NCBI RefSeq assembly: GCF_902167145.1
Contig: NC_050097.1
Span: 43,632,095-43,696,094, forward strand
Direction: 5' to 3'
Length of the DNA: 64,000 bases
From: Zea mays
Taxonomy: Eukaryota > Streptophyta > Magnoliopsida > Poales > Poaceae
Numbering within the stretch: the first letter of the stretch is position 1; each line of letters starts with the position of its first letter. The notes under the pieces were generated by a model. It was not told where the DNA came from and did not search any database. It saw nothing but the letters and a program-made list of their open reading frames with translations. Positions 45,364-57,342 of the stretch are shown here, piece by piece. The position numbers and the translations under genes are program-made.

Positions 45364-46583
45364 TAGGGATGAAAATGGGTCGAGTATACCCATCGGGTAC
45401 CGGATACGGATAGTGCAAATAGCTATTTTTTCGGACACAGATTCAGATATTTTTATATTCGGGACTGATACGGGTAATACCCGGATACTGCAGCTTCGGA
45501 TTCGGAACGGATACGGAGCGAGAACTACCCGGTAAATACCCAAATATTCGGGTCGGATACGGGTACCCGGAATTCGGGTACCCGTTTTTTATTTTCTATA
45601 TAATATAGTTATAAAATCATAACTTTTACATATGAAATCGGATGGAGATAAAGTTTATATGAAAATTGTAGAGCTCGAAGAGATCTATAACTTTGTAGTA
45701 CATCATTTTTTTGTTTAAACACATCGTTAGACCAAAATCATTGAAATAATGTCTAAATTTATATCAAATTAATAGACTTTATCAATTTTATGTGGGGGCT
45801 TAAGGTTATCTCCATGTGAGAACTTAAGGTTATATTTTTTATACACTATTTATTAGTATTGGTAACTTTTTTGTAATTTTTGGTGGACGCTACAATATTT
45901 TATAGATTTAATTGTATTTTGATGATTTTCTACTACAAGAAATTAATAATATATAAATAGCTTCAAAAAATCGTGAAATTTTACAGAGGTGCAACATATG
46001 TCCATAAAAATGTTTGTAGCATAAGATCTATAAGATGTCCGCGTTTCTTTTTTTTCACTTTCACTTATTTATATTAGTTACATGTAAAATAACTATAAGT
46101 ATCCAAGTTTCAATATAATCAATATTTTACTTCATCATTTTTATATGAGGACTTAAGTTATCTCTGTATAAAATGTTTATTAGTTTTTGTAACTTATTTG
46201 CAATTTTTGAGTGAAACTAGAATATTTTATGAATTTTTAATATTATGGTGTTGGTTCTGCAATGTCCTTGTGATTAGTAACTTTGAATTGCATTGTGTCA
46301 ATTTTATCGGTTTCATTTTTTACATTTGATCTATCATATACATGATTATGTCTTGCTTGATTTATGTGTTTGTTGGATGGTTCAACAATTAATATCATCG
46401 GAACAAACTACCTGACATCTATCTGATACCTACCCGAGTAGTATCTGTTTTGTTTTTTTACCCGCCCAGATTATTACCCGGCCTCGTTCTGTATTCGTCC
46501 TAAATCTTAACTACCCGTCTCCGAGAGAAATACAATAGGGTAGGATACAGGATGACCCTATATCCGTCCCGTTTTCATCCTTA
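45364..46583. mobile_element. Non-autonomous hAT-like element
   Basis: It begins TAGGGATGAAAATGGG and ends CCCGTTTTCATCCTTA, which are inverted repeats. The flanks are cataaact (45356-45363) and cataaacc (46584-46591), a 7-of-8 match to an 8-bp duplication. Subterminal GGGTACC-type repeats are abundant at both ends and the middle is AT-rich. No transposase frame is present. Confidence 0.75.
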
Positions 46584-46701
46584 CATAAACCCCAAGCTAG
46601 ACATTAAAGTTAGTCTACCTTTAAACAAAATAATCATAATGGGCAACAAACCTTTTTTTAGTTAATTTCTATTACATTTCGGATTCTTAGACCAAATAAT
46701 A

Positions 46702-46975
46702 CTTCATCCGTCCAAAAAAAAAAGTTGGACGTTTTAACCCCGTGCAAATGTCCAAGAGCGTTGGACGCTATATGGGCCTTGAGCCCATCGGTCGGACGCT
46801 ACGCTACAGGGGTGCAAAAGTGACGAAAGAAAGAGGTGTACTGCTGCTGATGTAGAATGGCATTAACTTTAATTGTAATTAATCCAACCTTGTAATCAAA
46901 CAAAATAAACACAAAATCAACAAAGGTACATGGGTCTTTTGGTAGTACGTCCAACTTTCATACGGACGGAGGGAT
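46702..46975. mobile_element. Stowaway-like MITE
   Basis: This 274-bp element is flanked by TA at 46700-46701 and 46976-46977. The left end contains TCATCCGTCC and GTTGGACG; the right end reverse complemented contains CCCTCCGTCC and GTTGGACG. This is the Tc1/mariner-type MITE pattern. Confidence 0.78.
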
Positions 46976-46977
46976 TA

Positions 46978-47988
46978 GCTGATATCTAAATCCAAATCGA
47001 TCTCGTCGTCGGTCCAAAGCAACTGGAGTCCAATAAAGCTTCAGATTATCCAAATCTACTCCGACCTTTGGCCGGAGGGGGCGCTCTGATTGACAATCCA
47101 TTCATCACCCGCCGCAGGCTTGGATCTGGTTATGGATATGTACGTATGGCATCAGGATTCAGGAGTCTCTCTAGCCGGCCAGCGGGGATGCTGTCCATGA
47201 GATACGTAATACACTAAACAAAAGGCATATAATTATATATATATATAGAGAGAGAGATTTTATTTATGTATTTATTAAAAAACCAGCTGTGGATGCCTCT
47301 GCTGTGAAGCGCGCGCGACGAGACCAAGACGAGCGCGCTCGATCGGCCGGTTAGTTGACCTAACCGCCCCACAGGCCCACACGCTGCCGCCGAGCGAAAA
47401 CGCTAGTATTTTATCACGCCATCAGCAGGGCTCCGATGGACAGCAACGCCAGCCCGAGCCCAGCCGCCATCAATCAAGGAGGCGTGGGGGGCTCACCTCG
47501 CGCGACGTGTGACAAGGATCGGAAGGAGGAGGTGGCCACATCCACCATCGTTTAATTTGGGCAGCGTTTTTATTTAGATTCGTGCGTGTACGGCGGGCGG
47601 CGGTTGAGACGTGCTGGTCATGGCCCAATGGCAGTGGCAGCAGCCTCTGTTTGGAGCAATCAAGCAACCAAAATCTAGCTTTTAATGCGAGATTAGCTAG
47701 GTCGTAGCTCCTACGACTATACTAGTAGGAGTATCATATCATTACAGGTCAAACTTTTAGGTAATGATATCATGCATGCTTTGGCGGCGTCATTTAACCA
47801 TGGAGATATTCCACCAAATCGTGAATAATAATACATCAACAATGCTAATTACACACCCCCACACTCGTCTACAGTAACAAATCACACGAGCAAATAATGG
47901 AACGTAGGCAGCTCGACGCATGCATGCCAATTGCCACGCACCACACGGCCGATCGTCGACCTCACGCAGATGTAGTACTAGTAGGTGT
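46978..47988. other. Intergenic region downstream of the NAC gene
   Basis: No coding region is supported. There is a TA/GA microsatellite at about 47236-47260. The stretch 47280-47700 is moderately GC-rich but has no gene structure that I can support. Confidence 0.6.
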
Positions 47989-47994
47989 TTTATT
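47989..47994 (-). terminator. Candidate polyadenylation signal of the NAC gene
   Basis: AATAAA on the minus strand, about 90 bp after the stop codon. It is assigned by position and hexamer only. Confidence 0.45.
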
Positions 47995-48083
47995 TACAGC
48001 AGTGCTATACACTAATCGCTAGTAATAACGCGACCGCATGCATGATGCGCGCTGGATCGGTAGTCGTAGGCTCATCGAATCGA

Positions 48084-49373
48084 TCAGTAGCCCCAGCAGC
48101 AGAGGTGGTGGTCGTGGTCGTGGTCGAAGCGTTGGCCGGAGGAGGAGGAGATCTCGGGGTTGACGTCGGAGGTGAGCCCCGTGTCCTGCGACGCGCTCAG
48201 CCGCTCCCGCTCCCGCTCCCGCTCGCCGCCCTTATTGCACGGCGGAACGCTGCCCTCCAGGAGCTGCACCAGGCTGGCGGCGCCGTGGTGCTGGTGCAGG
48301 TGCGGCGCCCCCCCGCCGTAGTAGTAGTGCGCGAAGCCGGGCAGCTGGAAGGCCGAGGAGGAGGCGGCGGCGAGGGCGCCGAGGTGGCCGTCGTCGTCCG
48401 TGGCGGCGGCGGCGGCTTCTGGCGGCGGCGTGGTCGTCGTCTGGTCCAAGAACTGGCCCTCCAGCGCGTCGGAGAAGCAGGTCACGTGTGCCGCCGCCGC
48501 GGCGGCGGCGCCGGAGCCGGAGCCGGACACGTCCATCAGCGGAGGGAGGTGGGAGATGGCCGCTACGTCGCCCGTCTTGGAGTTGGACGACGTCTCCGTG
48601 CCGCCCCTCTTGCCTGCGGTTGGTGCTGCTGCTGCAGCTGCACCACCTACGACGAGGCTCTTCTTGAACACCCTGCACAGCACCCACTCGTTCTGCACAG
48701 CACCCCCGCAGAAAGAATCCAAATCAGGAGGCGCCGCGTGATCTATGTATCTGCGAGAGAATCGTGTACTATGCACATGCGCATGCCCGTGCAATTCAAC
48801 CAACCTTGGTCCCGGCGGCCTTGGGGACGACGACGACGGCTGCGCCTTGGCCGTGGCCGTGGCCGTGGCCGTGGAGCTTGGCGTGGAGGCGGTACTCGTG
48901 CATGACCCATCCGGACTTCTCTCCCCTGGGCGCCCTCCCCGTGTAGAAGACGAGCGTCTTCTTGGAGCCGACGAGCGCCTTGCCCCTGAAGACGTCCCTG
49001 TCCTTGCCCGTGGCCTTCCAGTACCCGGCCTCCGTGGCCCGGTTGGTCCTCAGCCCCGTCGGGTACTTGCGGTCCTTGAGGCAGAAGAAGTACCACTCCT
49101 TCTCCCCCATCCTCGCCAGCGCTGGCGCAACCAAATCACATATCATACTCCCTTCCTTTTAGAACATGATCTAGTAGCTATGCCGGCGCGTGCGTGCTTA
49201 CATGGCAGGTCCCAGGGCTCGCACTTGTTGAGGTCGGCCTCGGCGACGGCGAGCGCGGCGAAGCGGGCGTCGGCGGCCTTGCGGGCCAGGTAGTGCGTGA
49301 TGAGCTCCTCGTCGGTCGGGTGGAAGCGGAAGCCCGGGGGCAGCTCCATGGGCCGGTGCGGCTCCTGCTCCAT
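48084..49373 (-). CDS. NAC-domain transcription factor, NAM/CUC type
   Basis: This is a predicted nuclear, sequence-specific DNA-binding regulator. Three exons: 49373-49202, 49121-48805 and 48692-48084. The introns are GT-AG (49201-49122 and 48804-48693) and the phases fit, giving 365 aa. The NAC domain fills residues 11-174: [19 protein letters not shown], then EPWDLP across the first intron, then [32 protein letters not shown] and [10 protein letters not shown] at the start of exon 3. The intron positions are the conserved NAC ones. The C-terminal half is an activation-type low-complexity region with Ala, His, Ser and Arg-Glu runs and ends CCWGY. HVTCFS near residue 232 marks the miR164-type site, which supports the NAM/CUC group whose members act in organ boundaries and meristems. 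An in-frame ATG 30 bp upstream (49403) is less likely, as homologues start close to the domain. The specific maize gene name is not assigned. Confidence 0.93.
48470..48490 (-). promoter_or_regulatory. miR164-like target site in the NAC mRNA
   Basis: The minus-strand 21-mer contains CACGTG and CCTGCTTCTCC and encodes HVTCFS. Against the usual site of miR164-regulated NAC genes it differs at four positions. Two are at the 5' end of the site, one is internal (opposite miRNA position 13), and the last base gives a G:U pair with miRNA position 1. The seed-pairing part is intact. Confidence 0.72.
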
Positions 49374-50230
49374 TGCAGAGCCTCTGTGCGCCACAGCCGA
49401 CAAGTAGAGTAATCAATACACGAGACCAATAGATAGATAGATAGATAGAGCTAGCACTGAAGAAGTCGTTGTTATAACAGAGAGGGAAAATTAGTCCTGC
49501 CAATTGCCTAGTAGTACCTAATACCTATTAGAGCAGGCACGGATTCAAGTGACGAAGCGATCAAGAGAAACCAATGCGAGGGTGGAGGTTCCCGGTTTAA
49601 ATACTGGAACGGCACGGCGTCCTTTTAGCAGAAAGAGACGTGGCGCCAAGGAACACCTCTCCTCTCCTCTCCTAGGGGAGATGACTAGAAATCTGGTAGA
49701 GAAGTGTAGACATAATATTAATAAATAAACAAAGCCCTCCACTGGTCAAAAATCAAGACGGTTTTTTTTTACCCTGTCCAATGGAGAAATCCTGAATAAT
49801 CACTGTCCCGCGCGCTCTGCTGAACGAGCGAGCGCTACACAGAAAGTGACGCCGCCCTCCCGAATTCGTGTGTTGGCGCGCAGCAATCCCGCGCACTATT
49901 CGTGCTGCGCTACAGAAACCTGAGGAATAATCCAGCTTGATGGATCGGTCTCCATCCTCTCCACTTCCATGGAACTGAACCCGGCCAAGCTAGCTAGCTC
50001 AGAGACAGCCCTGCATGCAAATGTATCCAACCAAAGGAGGCCGAGGATCCAATCCAATTATACCGCTCGTCCGTTTCTCGAATGCCGCCGCCGTCAGTCA
50101 GTGCAGAGAGAGAGAGAGAGAGGGCAGGAGCCATCTGGCATGGCGCCCGACGCTGTGTGGGGCTCCAACTCCAACTGGTGCGGTGCGGGCACAACGACAG
50201 GGGCTACTGCACATTATTCCCTGTGGGCGT
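49374..50230 (-). promoter_or_regulatory. Upstream region of the NAC gene
   Basis: It contains a (GATA)n tract at 49431-49450 within the likely 5' leader. A TATA-like TATTTAAA on the minus strand near 49595-49603, about 225 bp before the ATG, is the best core promoter candidate. A GA tract lies at 50106-50122. No reading frame here is convincing. Confidence 0.45.
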
Positions 50231-50238
50231 CCACCACC

Positions 50239-50624
50239 TATAGATGGCCAAAAAGCACGAGGCACGTGAGCCCGGCACGAAGCCCGCTTTTTGGGTCCGG
50301 TCTGAGCCCGGCACGGTAGAATAAGCGGGCGGGCTTGGACAGGAAACTAGGCACGGCGGGCTAGCCCGGCACGGCCCGTTTACCTCTAAGCCCGTTAAGC
50401 CCGTTTTTTTTACACTAAAATGTGCTTACTGACCCGTTTAGCCCGCTTTTCGTCCCGTTTTTTCGTGTTAAACGGGCCGGCCCGGCCCGTTTAGGCCCGC
50501 TGCGGGCGGGCTTGGACAGAAAATTAAGCCCGCTGGCTCAGCAGGCCCGGCCCGGTTTTTGGCCGGGCTTCACCGGGCCCGGGCCGGGCCGGGCCGGGCC
50601 GGGCGTCCCGTTTGACCATCTCTG
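50239..50624. mobile_element. GC-rich hAT-like MITE
   Basis: This 386-bp element has a perfect 8-bp duplication ccaccacc (50231-50238 and 50625-50632). Its termini are TATAGATGGCCAAA and, reverse complemented from the right, CAGAGATGGTCAAA. The interior is packed with GGCCCGG/GGGCCGG repeats. It lies about 0.9 kb upstream of the NAC start. Confidence 0.85.
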
Positions 50625-50632
50625 CCACCACC

Positions 50633-52552
50633 CCTGACTGCCTGCCTGCGTACGTGAGAAACTGAGAACTGCGTCGTCTGTCGCCGCTACATAGATCAGA
50701 TGAACGGAGTGGCGATCGAGTTTCGTGGATCTTTGTCTTGTTGCGCGCATTATTAAAGAGCGATTGGTAGATTCTAAAGCGATTCTTTATTTCTCCGTGC
50801 TTGATTGATTGATTAGTACTAAGCAATTTGGATTTGGAGGTAGGCCAGACACTACATGGATAGCGATGATGAATCGTTATGCTCTCTCTCTCTCTCTCAG
50901 ATCAGAGAGGAGCTGATGAAGCATCAGATTCTAGGAAGTGTATGTACTCCGCTGAGACGTACGTGGCTGGACTTTTTCTCTTTCGCTTGGTGTAGCAGAA
51001 CTACACCGGGCGGCCGGGGACCCACGTAGACGTAGCTAGGGACAAAAGCCAACCTGAAAGGAGAGAAGAAAAAAAAAACCTGACTCCAGATGCGTTTCTT
51101 TCAGCTAACCGCACTTAGCAGCAAATGCAGAAAAAGGCCGAATATTGCCCCATGAAGCTAAGCGATTCATCAGACAGCTGGAGCCGCATCTGATCTGCAT
51201 AAACGGGAAGGAGGGAGGGAGAGAGAGAGAGCCAGCTGCGGATCGTCTGCTGCGGGGAACTCTGCGACCTTCTCGTCTCGTCTCGTGCGTGCGGTCTGTT
51301 TAATTAATCACGCTCGTTTCCTTCCTCCCTCCCTTCCTGGTCTCCAGTCGAGAATCGAGATGTGTGTCGTGGCCGGGCTAGCGATGGGTTGCTTGGTGAT
51401 TTGAGCTGCGTGCCATGCCAGCCAAGTGGACGTGGGCCCGTCGATTAGTATGCGTCGTACGTATTGCATGCTGATGACCGATGATTGATGATGGAGCTAT
51501 CCTATGAGCGCAATCTCTCCTAGCTAGGGTTTGCCCCCTCCTACGCGGCCATGGTATTAGTGGTAGCGGAAGCAGACACACGGGTTCCTTTCTCTCGTAA
51601 TCACTACGCATCAGCTAGCTACTAGCTACTAATAGCCGACTAGCTAGCCCGTGGCTTTCGGATCCTCGTCATCGCACGGCCGCGGACGTGGAGCTATAGC
51701 TAGCCTATGTACGTGGGCTGTAGTGCTTCATTTACATCTATCATGGACTCGTGTTCTGATTATTTTTTTTTTTTTGTAAAAGACTGAAAGAGCCAGCTTA
51801 ATTTATGACGGAACTAATCAATGGCCTCGCCATTTTAGTTTTTGCGTCGCCGCCATGGATGGATCGGAGCATGCCGAGCCACATCGTCCCGTCCACTTCG
51901 TCCCGTGCGCTGTTGCCGCTCCACCACCCCGCACCGGCCGCCCGCCCGGTAGGCATCCACGGCGGCCGGCGGCCGGACGGGAAAGAAAGACGCGCAGATC
52001 CCCCGCGCTCGTATCATCATGGGCGAGCCGAAACGGGCAAGTCAAGGCCGGGAAAACGCCCGGCGCGCCACGGCTTTCCGTTCCCGGCGGGGCTCTCGGG
52101 TCGCACACACAGTGGGGGCGACGGCGACGGCGACGGGAACGTGCGTGACAACGTACCCCCGGGCCGCCGGGCGAGACGGCAAGGAGGAGTCCCGTCCGCG
52201 CGTATATCCCGTCACGTCAACATCCGCCCCGCCCGTACGCGCGTCGCTGCACGGCCGCTTCGCTTTCGGGCGTGCGCGCGCACGCATCGGCGGCACCGGG
52301 GACACGGCCGCGAGGAAAAATGAGCCCGATCCGATCGAGCTCGTCGAGTCGAGTCGACCTCTGTTGCCTTGCATTGTTTCGTCGTCTGCCGCTTGGCTTT
52401 TCGCTAATTAAACAACTTTTCTGCCTGGCTAAAGAATTACGGCTTTTGTTAAGTTGATGCATGCAAAGCTGCCAGGTGTACGTTGTGTTAGTGCTTCTCC
52501 GGTTTTGCGCCATATATATGATATTTGCGTGGATATCTTGTTTGCCCCATGC
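50633..52552. other. Intergenic, upstream of the NAC gene
   Basis: Microsatellites are visible: CT at about 50880-50898 and GA at about 51215-51230. A GC-rich stretch at about 51850-52330 has overlapping open frames on both strands but no recognisable protein and no clear splice structure. It could hold a gene fragment or a regulatory CpG-rich region. Confidence 0.5.
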
Positions 52553-52560
52553 ATCCAACT

Positions 52561-53181
52561 TATAGATGTCCAAACAGTGCGGGTCGCCCGTTTAGCCTGT
52601 GGCACGGCACGAATTTAGCCCGGTCCAAACACGGTCCGGCACGGTCGGTTACGGGCCCGGGCCGGCACGACCCGTTTAGCGGCCCGATAAATGGGTCGGC
52701 CCGACGGCGGCCCGCGTGCTTTGGCCCGGCCCGGCCCGATAAATGGGTCGGCCCGACGGCGGCCCGCATATTTATGTAAATACTAAATATATAAATACAT
52801 TTAATTCTCTCATAGTATGTAAATACTAAATACGCAGCCAAACATATATGAAATGCATACATAAATATTTTGTTGTCTTAATATATATAAATAATATGTT
52901 ATTATATATGATTAATTCTGTTAAATATATGTATTTATATACCGTTCTACTGTTGGTTCGGGCCAGGGGCCCGTCCGGTCCGTTGAGGCCCACCGGGCCA
53001 ACGGGCCGGCCCGGCACGATTTTTCCCTGTGCGTGCCGGGTTTGGGCATGTCTCTAGGCACGTGGGCCAGCCCGACCCGGCTCGAAGCATCAACGGGTCG
53101 TGCCTGGCCCGGCCCTATTCGTACCGGGCCGAAACGGGTTCGGACCGGGTCCGTGCCGGGTGGCCCGTTTGGACATCTATA
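52561..53181. mobile_element. GC-rich hAT-like MITE
   Basis: This 621-bp element has a perfect 8-bp duplication atccaact (52553-52560 and 53182-53189). It has matching termini TATAGATGTCCAAAC and GTTTGGACATCTATA. The ends carry GGCCCG-type repeats like the element at 50239, and the centre is AT-rich. It has no transposase. Confidence 0.88.
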
Positions 53182-53353
53182 ATCCAACTACACCTCTTTT
53201 TATTCATGGAGGGTTCGGTATTGCTCAGGTAATAGCTTAGCTCAGCCTAGCTAAAAATATACCAAAAGTGAAATAAAAGGTTCCCAGCCTGTCATGTATA
53301 GCTATACTGGCGTTCGATATAGTCCTAACAGCCTTTCTGACCTTATAGTATTA

Positions 53354-54748
53354 CTAGTAACTTACTCGCACCATGTGCGACTGGTAGTCTACACGGTTAA
53401 AACATGGCTATTTTAGATATATAGGGTATCAATATATTCCAATATATACATGTAGAAGTACTAGAAAAATCTGAAAAGAAAGTTATTCGTAGCAATAGAA
53501 CAATCCAATCTAAGAATATAGCAACATAAACATCCATATTTCTATGGAACACTCGTACATATTGCCACATAAATTTCATAGAAAAGGAGCATCCCAGTTC
53601 CCCCACTCGAGATCTTTAGTCTGGAACAGCTGTGACGCTTTGTTATCGAGCGACCAATATGTGTTTGTTTAATTTGGATCATTGTCCATTCGATCCTGTA
53701 GGGGTAAAAAAAATAACGACGTGGATGTGTTGAGCAGCGAGGTTTGATCTTCACTCTATATGTAAGAATTTTAGGAACTATCAAACATTTAGATATAGAG
53801 CATAAAACAATTATCCTTTTTCTTAATATATTCAATTTGGTCGTCGTGCGGAAGATCACAACTCTGTATCCGGATGCTTGCTGAATGCCTTCTGCCCTTC
53901 TTCTTATCTTCACTGGAGTGCGGTAGGCATATGTAAAACTTAAAAACCAGCTAGCACTACTACTAAATTGGTACCCATGAAGTTCGGTTCATAGCAAAAA
54001 GACATGACTTGCCAATCCAATTTGCACATCGTCCACGCCAGTCGATAAAATTCAATAATACAAAATCCATCATTTCTGCATATTCCCAAAAAGAAGACGC
54101 CGCTATGCACGACCTCCACTTCCTTATCTCCCCCGCAACATCGGAGAGCTGTTGTCTCTCGTATCAGGCCAGACTGAAGCCACAGGTAAGATTCCCGCCT
54201 CGCTCATGCTAAACATGCGGCGGCGGGGACACGACCTGCTCTGGCACGACGGCGGGTTGAGCCTCAGTGTCAACCTAGGTCCTCGATGACTCGGTAGGAG
54301 AGGTTTGGAGCAGTGGCGTGGAGGGCTGGGCCACATGGCAGTAGCGGTGGTGCGGCGCTGACGCTGACGAAGGAGAGACGTCGGCTGGTCGACCTCCACC
54401 TTCTCTTGGAGCACGGGCCCCTAGGGGACGGTGACGGCGGCCGCGGCGTGGCGGCGAAACGTGAGGAGATGCTGGTATGCACGCAGCACGGAGGACAGGA
54501 ACCACAACGCATATGGCGAGGCTGGTCATGCTGGCCGTCGGCGCGAGGATGGAGGAGTAGGTGGCTAAAGTGGTTGTGGTCGTGGTGGAGTTGGGAGAGG
54601 GGGCACAACAGATAAGAGGGAGTGGGCGGAGGGATAGGAAGGGTAGCCGAATGGATTGGCCGTTGGTAGAAGATCGGATGGCTGTCAACAAAGAGACTAA
54701 CGTGGACACGCTGGTTGGCTCGTTGTGCGTCCGACTTTAATATATAGA
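53354..54748 (-). mobile_element. Candidate non-autonomous Helitron
   Basis: On the minus strand the 3' end has a 6-bp-stem hairpin (TCGCAC CAT/ATG GTGCGA, 53366-53380), eight bases, then CTAG (53357-53354) followed by T. These are the classic Helitron terminus features. At the other side the minus strand starts TCTATATATTAAAG at 54748, like maize Helitron 5' ends. The base before TC is T, not the expected A, which weakens the call. A GC-rich segment at about 54240-54700 keeps a 144-codon minus frame of unknown origin and could be a captured gene fragment. Confidence 0.45.
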
Positions 54749-56784
54749 AAAAATGTGAACCTATAACTAGCCTTTCTAAACTTCAAGTAATATAATGGCC
54801 CATGCATGTACTTGGTAAGTATATAAATTGGCATGGATGGGAAGAGGTATGTAATTATAATGGCAGATCTCTTAATAGGTGAACCTTAATGGCATATCCA
54901 GAAGTTGGGAAATTATAATGGCATGGATCAAAAAAAACTTGCATTCCCACAACAACTTGTTACTTGTGCACTGCACGGTGGGCTGGCAACTCACATAATA
55001 GGATGGTGTCCTCCTCCTCGGCCTCGGGCATCCCACTTCTTCCACCTAGCACCCCACCCCACCTGTACTCTCTATTAGGATTTTGACACGTATGTGGGGT
55101 TCAATTAGTCAAAAAATTAACTAAATTATGACCTCTATTTATTTCCTAGTCAAAACTTATGCAATAAATAAACTATATTACATGCAACTATAGTTTTGAC
55201 TAAGTGTTGCTATCTCTAGCACAAAATAGTTACGCCATATAGGTTCTAAACCTGTCCAATAGCCTAACAACTAATATAGGAAGGTAAAAAACATAACCAA
55301 GGTGCACAATATAAATGTGGAGCTTAAATACGATAGAGATAAAAACTCTCATCAACGATACCGATATTTTTATTGAGATATCTAGAAGCACACAAGCTTT
55401 CCCCCCTAATCCTTATTGGATCCCCACATGAGGGCCAAGCTTCTAGTCGAGTTAGTCGGTGCACATAGCCCCAATCCTTTTTCATGCGTAAGTGGGTATC
55501 TGTTGTAGCCTCTCCCTAATGCTCTATATAGTCTTCGCTATCGAGTTCCTAGTTGAAACATCGTGGGCCTCGTTCCCTCTAGTGCATGATGTTGACCGTA
55601 CCGAAAACACGATTGGTGTGATCTCACAAGATTATAAACCTATCTAATACAACTAATACAAGGGTGCATGCAAGCACCATGGGGGTAAGAGGTATCCATT
55701 CCTTACTTCTAACACCAGGGAAATATAAAGTAAGAGTTAATCCAACGATCTAACTAAACTAATCACTTTAGAAACCACCTACGCTAATCACCGAGTGATA
55801 TTTGAGCTGTTGGGTGTCTATAACTACTAGGAATTGAGTCACAACTCACTTGTGATGTTTCTCAACTCTCTACACCTCCCAAGTGTCTAGTTGGGTGGTA
55901 TATTTAGCCCCCCAAGTCCAATACTAGTTATTGGAAGTGAAGCATACTTTTTTGCACATTCATCGGATACTCTGATACTAGCACAAGATACACCGAGGTA
56001 TATCAGTTAGTTGTTACCACCCTTTTGAGTGTGGGCATCCGGTGGTTTGATTGGTGTTACAATAGACATGTCAGGTGCATTATAGCCCTCTCAGGTTGTT
56101 GTGCAACCTCTCTGAATATCTTACATAGCGGGGTATCAGGAGGTACACCATATGCATCCAGTGCCTCGTAGATCTCCCCATACATGCTACATATCTCTCT
56201 GTCTGTCGTATCTGATGCCCTATCTAGTGTGACATCTGGCACACACATATATATGTGTGATGTACTCTATTTTAATAGCCCTTCTTTGATATAGTATCCC
56301 TCGTACCAGGTGTTTTATTTGGTGCTTCTCCGAACATGGCTAATGTTACTGAGCTATCTATTTTCCTTTGTTTCTTCGCGTGCTTTATTTTGTTTAGGCT
56401 TCTTCCATTTTATGTCTCGGACTCTTGCATGTATTTAAAAGGCTTCAATCGTGTCTAAAAGTGTTGATTATTCGAATCACCTCTTTTGCCTTCGTCCAAA
56501 TTCACTATGTGTTCTTTAAATTACAATAAAAAATATTAGCAAAGTAACGTTAGTTAAAATAGTTATACTAATCATCAAATATCGAAATTTAACTTTCAAT
56601 AATGAGCCCGCAGCCCGCTCGTTCTTCTCGCCCGCATATATGGAGTGGTGGGTGGGACTTCCCTTCGATGGCAGAGGCGGGGAAGCGATCAGGGGATTCC
56701 TCTTCTCTCTAGAAGCTTTAAGCATACGAAAAGCTCTCTGTTAAGTCCATTTTTAATGCTCTAACCGCTAATCAGAACTGGCAG
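54749..56784. other. Intergenic, no gene recognised
   Basis: This is AT-rich sequence. Short direct repeats of AATTATAATGGCA occur around 54850-54925. Stretches around 55300-55980 look like an old degraded element but no ends or domains could be identified. Confidence 0.5.
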
Positions 56785-57342
56785 TCTTTACATATCTAGA
56801 AAGGCAAGGTCCCCTGCAAAAGTTGAAATTTTCTTGTGGTTAGCAGGAAACAAAGCTATTCTAGCAAAAGACAATGTATATGATAAAAAAGGAATTTGGA
56901 AAGGGTGTCCTGCTTGCTTCTTTTGCCCACGAGCTGAAAAAATGGACCTCATTTTTTTTATATATACTTGTGCTGTATGGCAAAACTTATTATTTGGTCA
57001 GTGTTTGCCAATTGCCACAGCTTTTGAAGGCACCGATATTCCTGAATATAATCCCCTAAGCGAAGTTAAAAATGGGGTGGGAAATGGTTGCCTTTGTGTA
57101 TTTTTTTTTTGTTATTATGCTTTTGGTATTGCAGCTATATCTGTTGTTGGAGCCAAGTGTGAAGGCCAGCTGTGTCTTTTGTTCGTGAACTGTGAAGATG
57201 CAATGGTGCTGGTTATGGGTTTGCAGCCAGTTTAGGTCTTTGAGATGGTTGTTGCGTTCCAGCTCACTCTGCTTGCTGTTTTTCCGTTGTTCTGATAATG
57301 ATAATGGACAGGGGATACCATCTGTTCGAAATATAAAAAAAA
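56785..57342 (+). pseudogene. 3' fragment of a LINE (zf-RVT region) with A-rich tail
   Basis: The + frame from about 56822 resembles the zinc-binding domain found at the C-terminus of plant L1-type reverse transcriptases. It shows VEIFLWLAGNKAILAKDNV, then GCPACFFC and CAVWQNL. A frame change near 56820 separates the preceding KGKVPCK-like part. An untranslated stretch after TAG 57233-57235 ends in an A run at 57335-57342. Only the 3' end is present, as expected for a truncated LINE copy. Confidence 0.65.

Noticed and set aside
47985..48905. 306-codon + strand frame over the NAC gene
   Set aside because: It is the antisense of exons 3 and 2 and reads through both splice sites. The minus strand has the clear NAC domain and intron structure.
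51805..52323. 172-codon + strand frame in a GC-rich patch
   Set aside because: Overlapping frames on both strands and Arg/Pro/Gly-rich content suggest base composition, not a gene.
54275..54709. 144-codon minus-strand frame as a host gene
   Set aside because: No homologue was recognised and there is no conserved motif. It lies inside the candidate Helitron, so at most it is a captured fragment.
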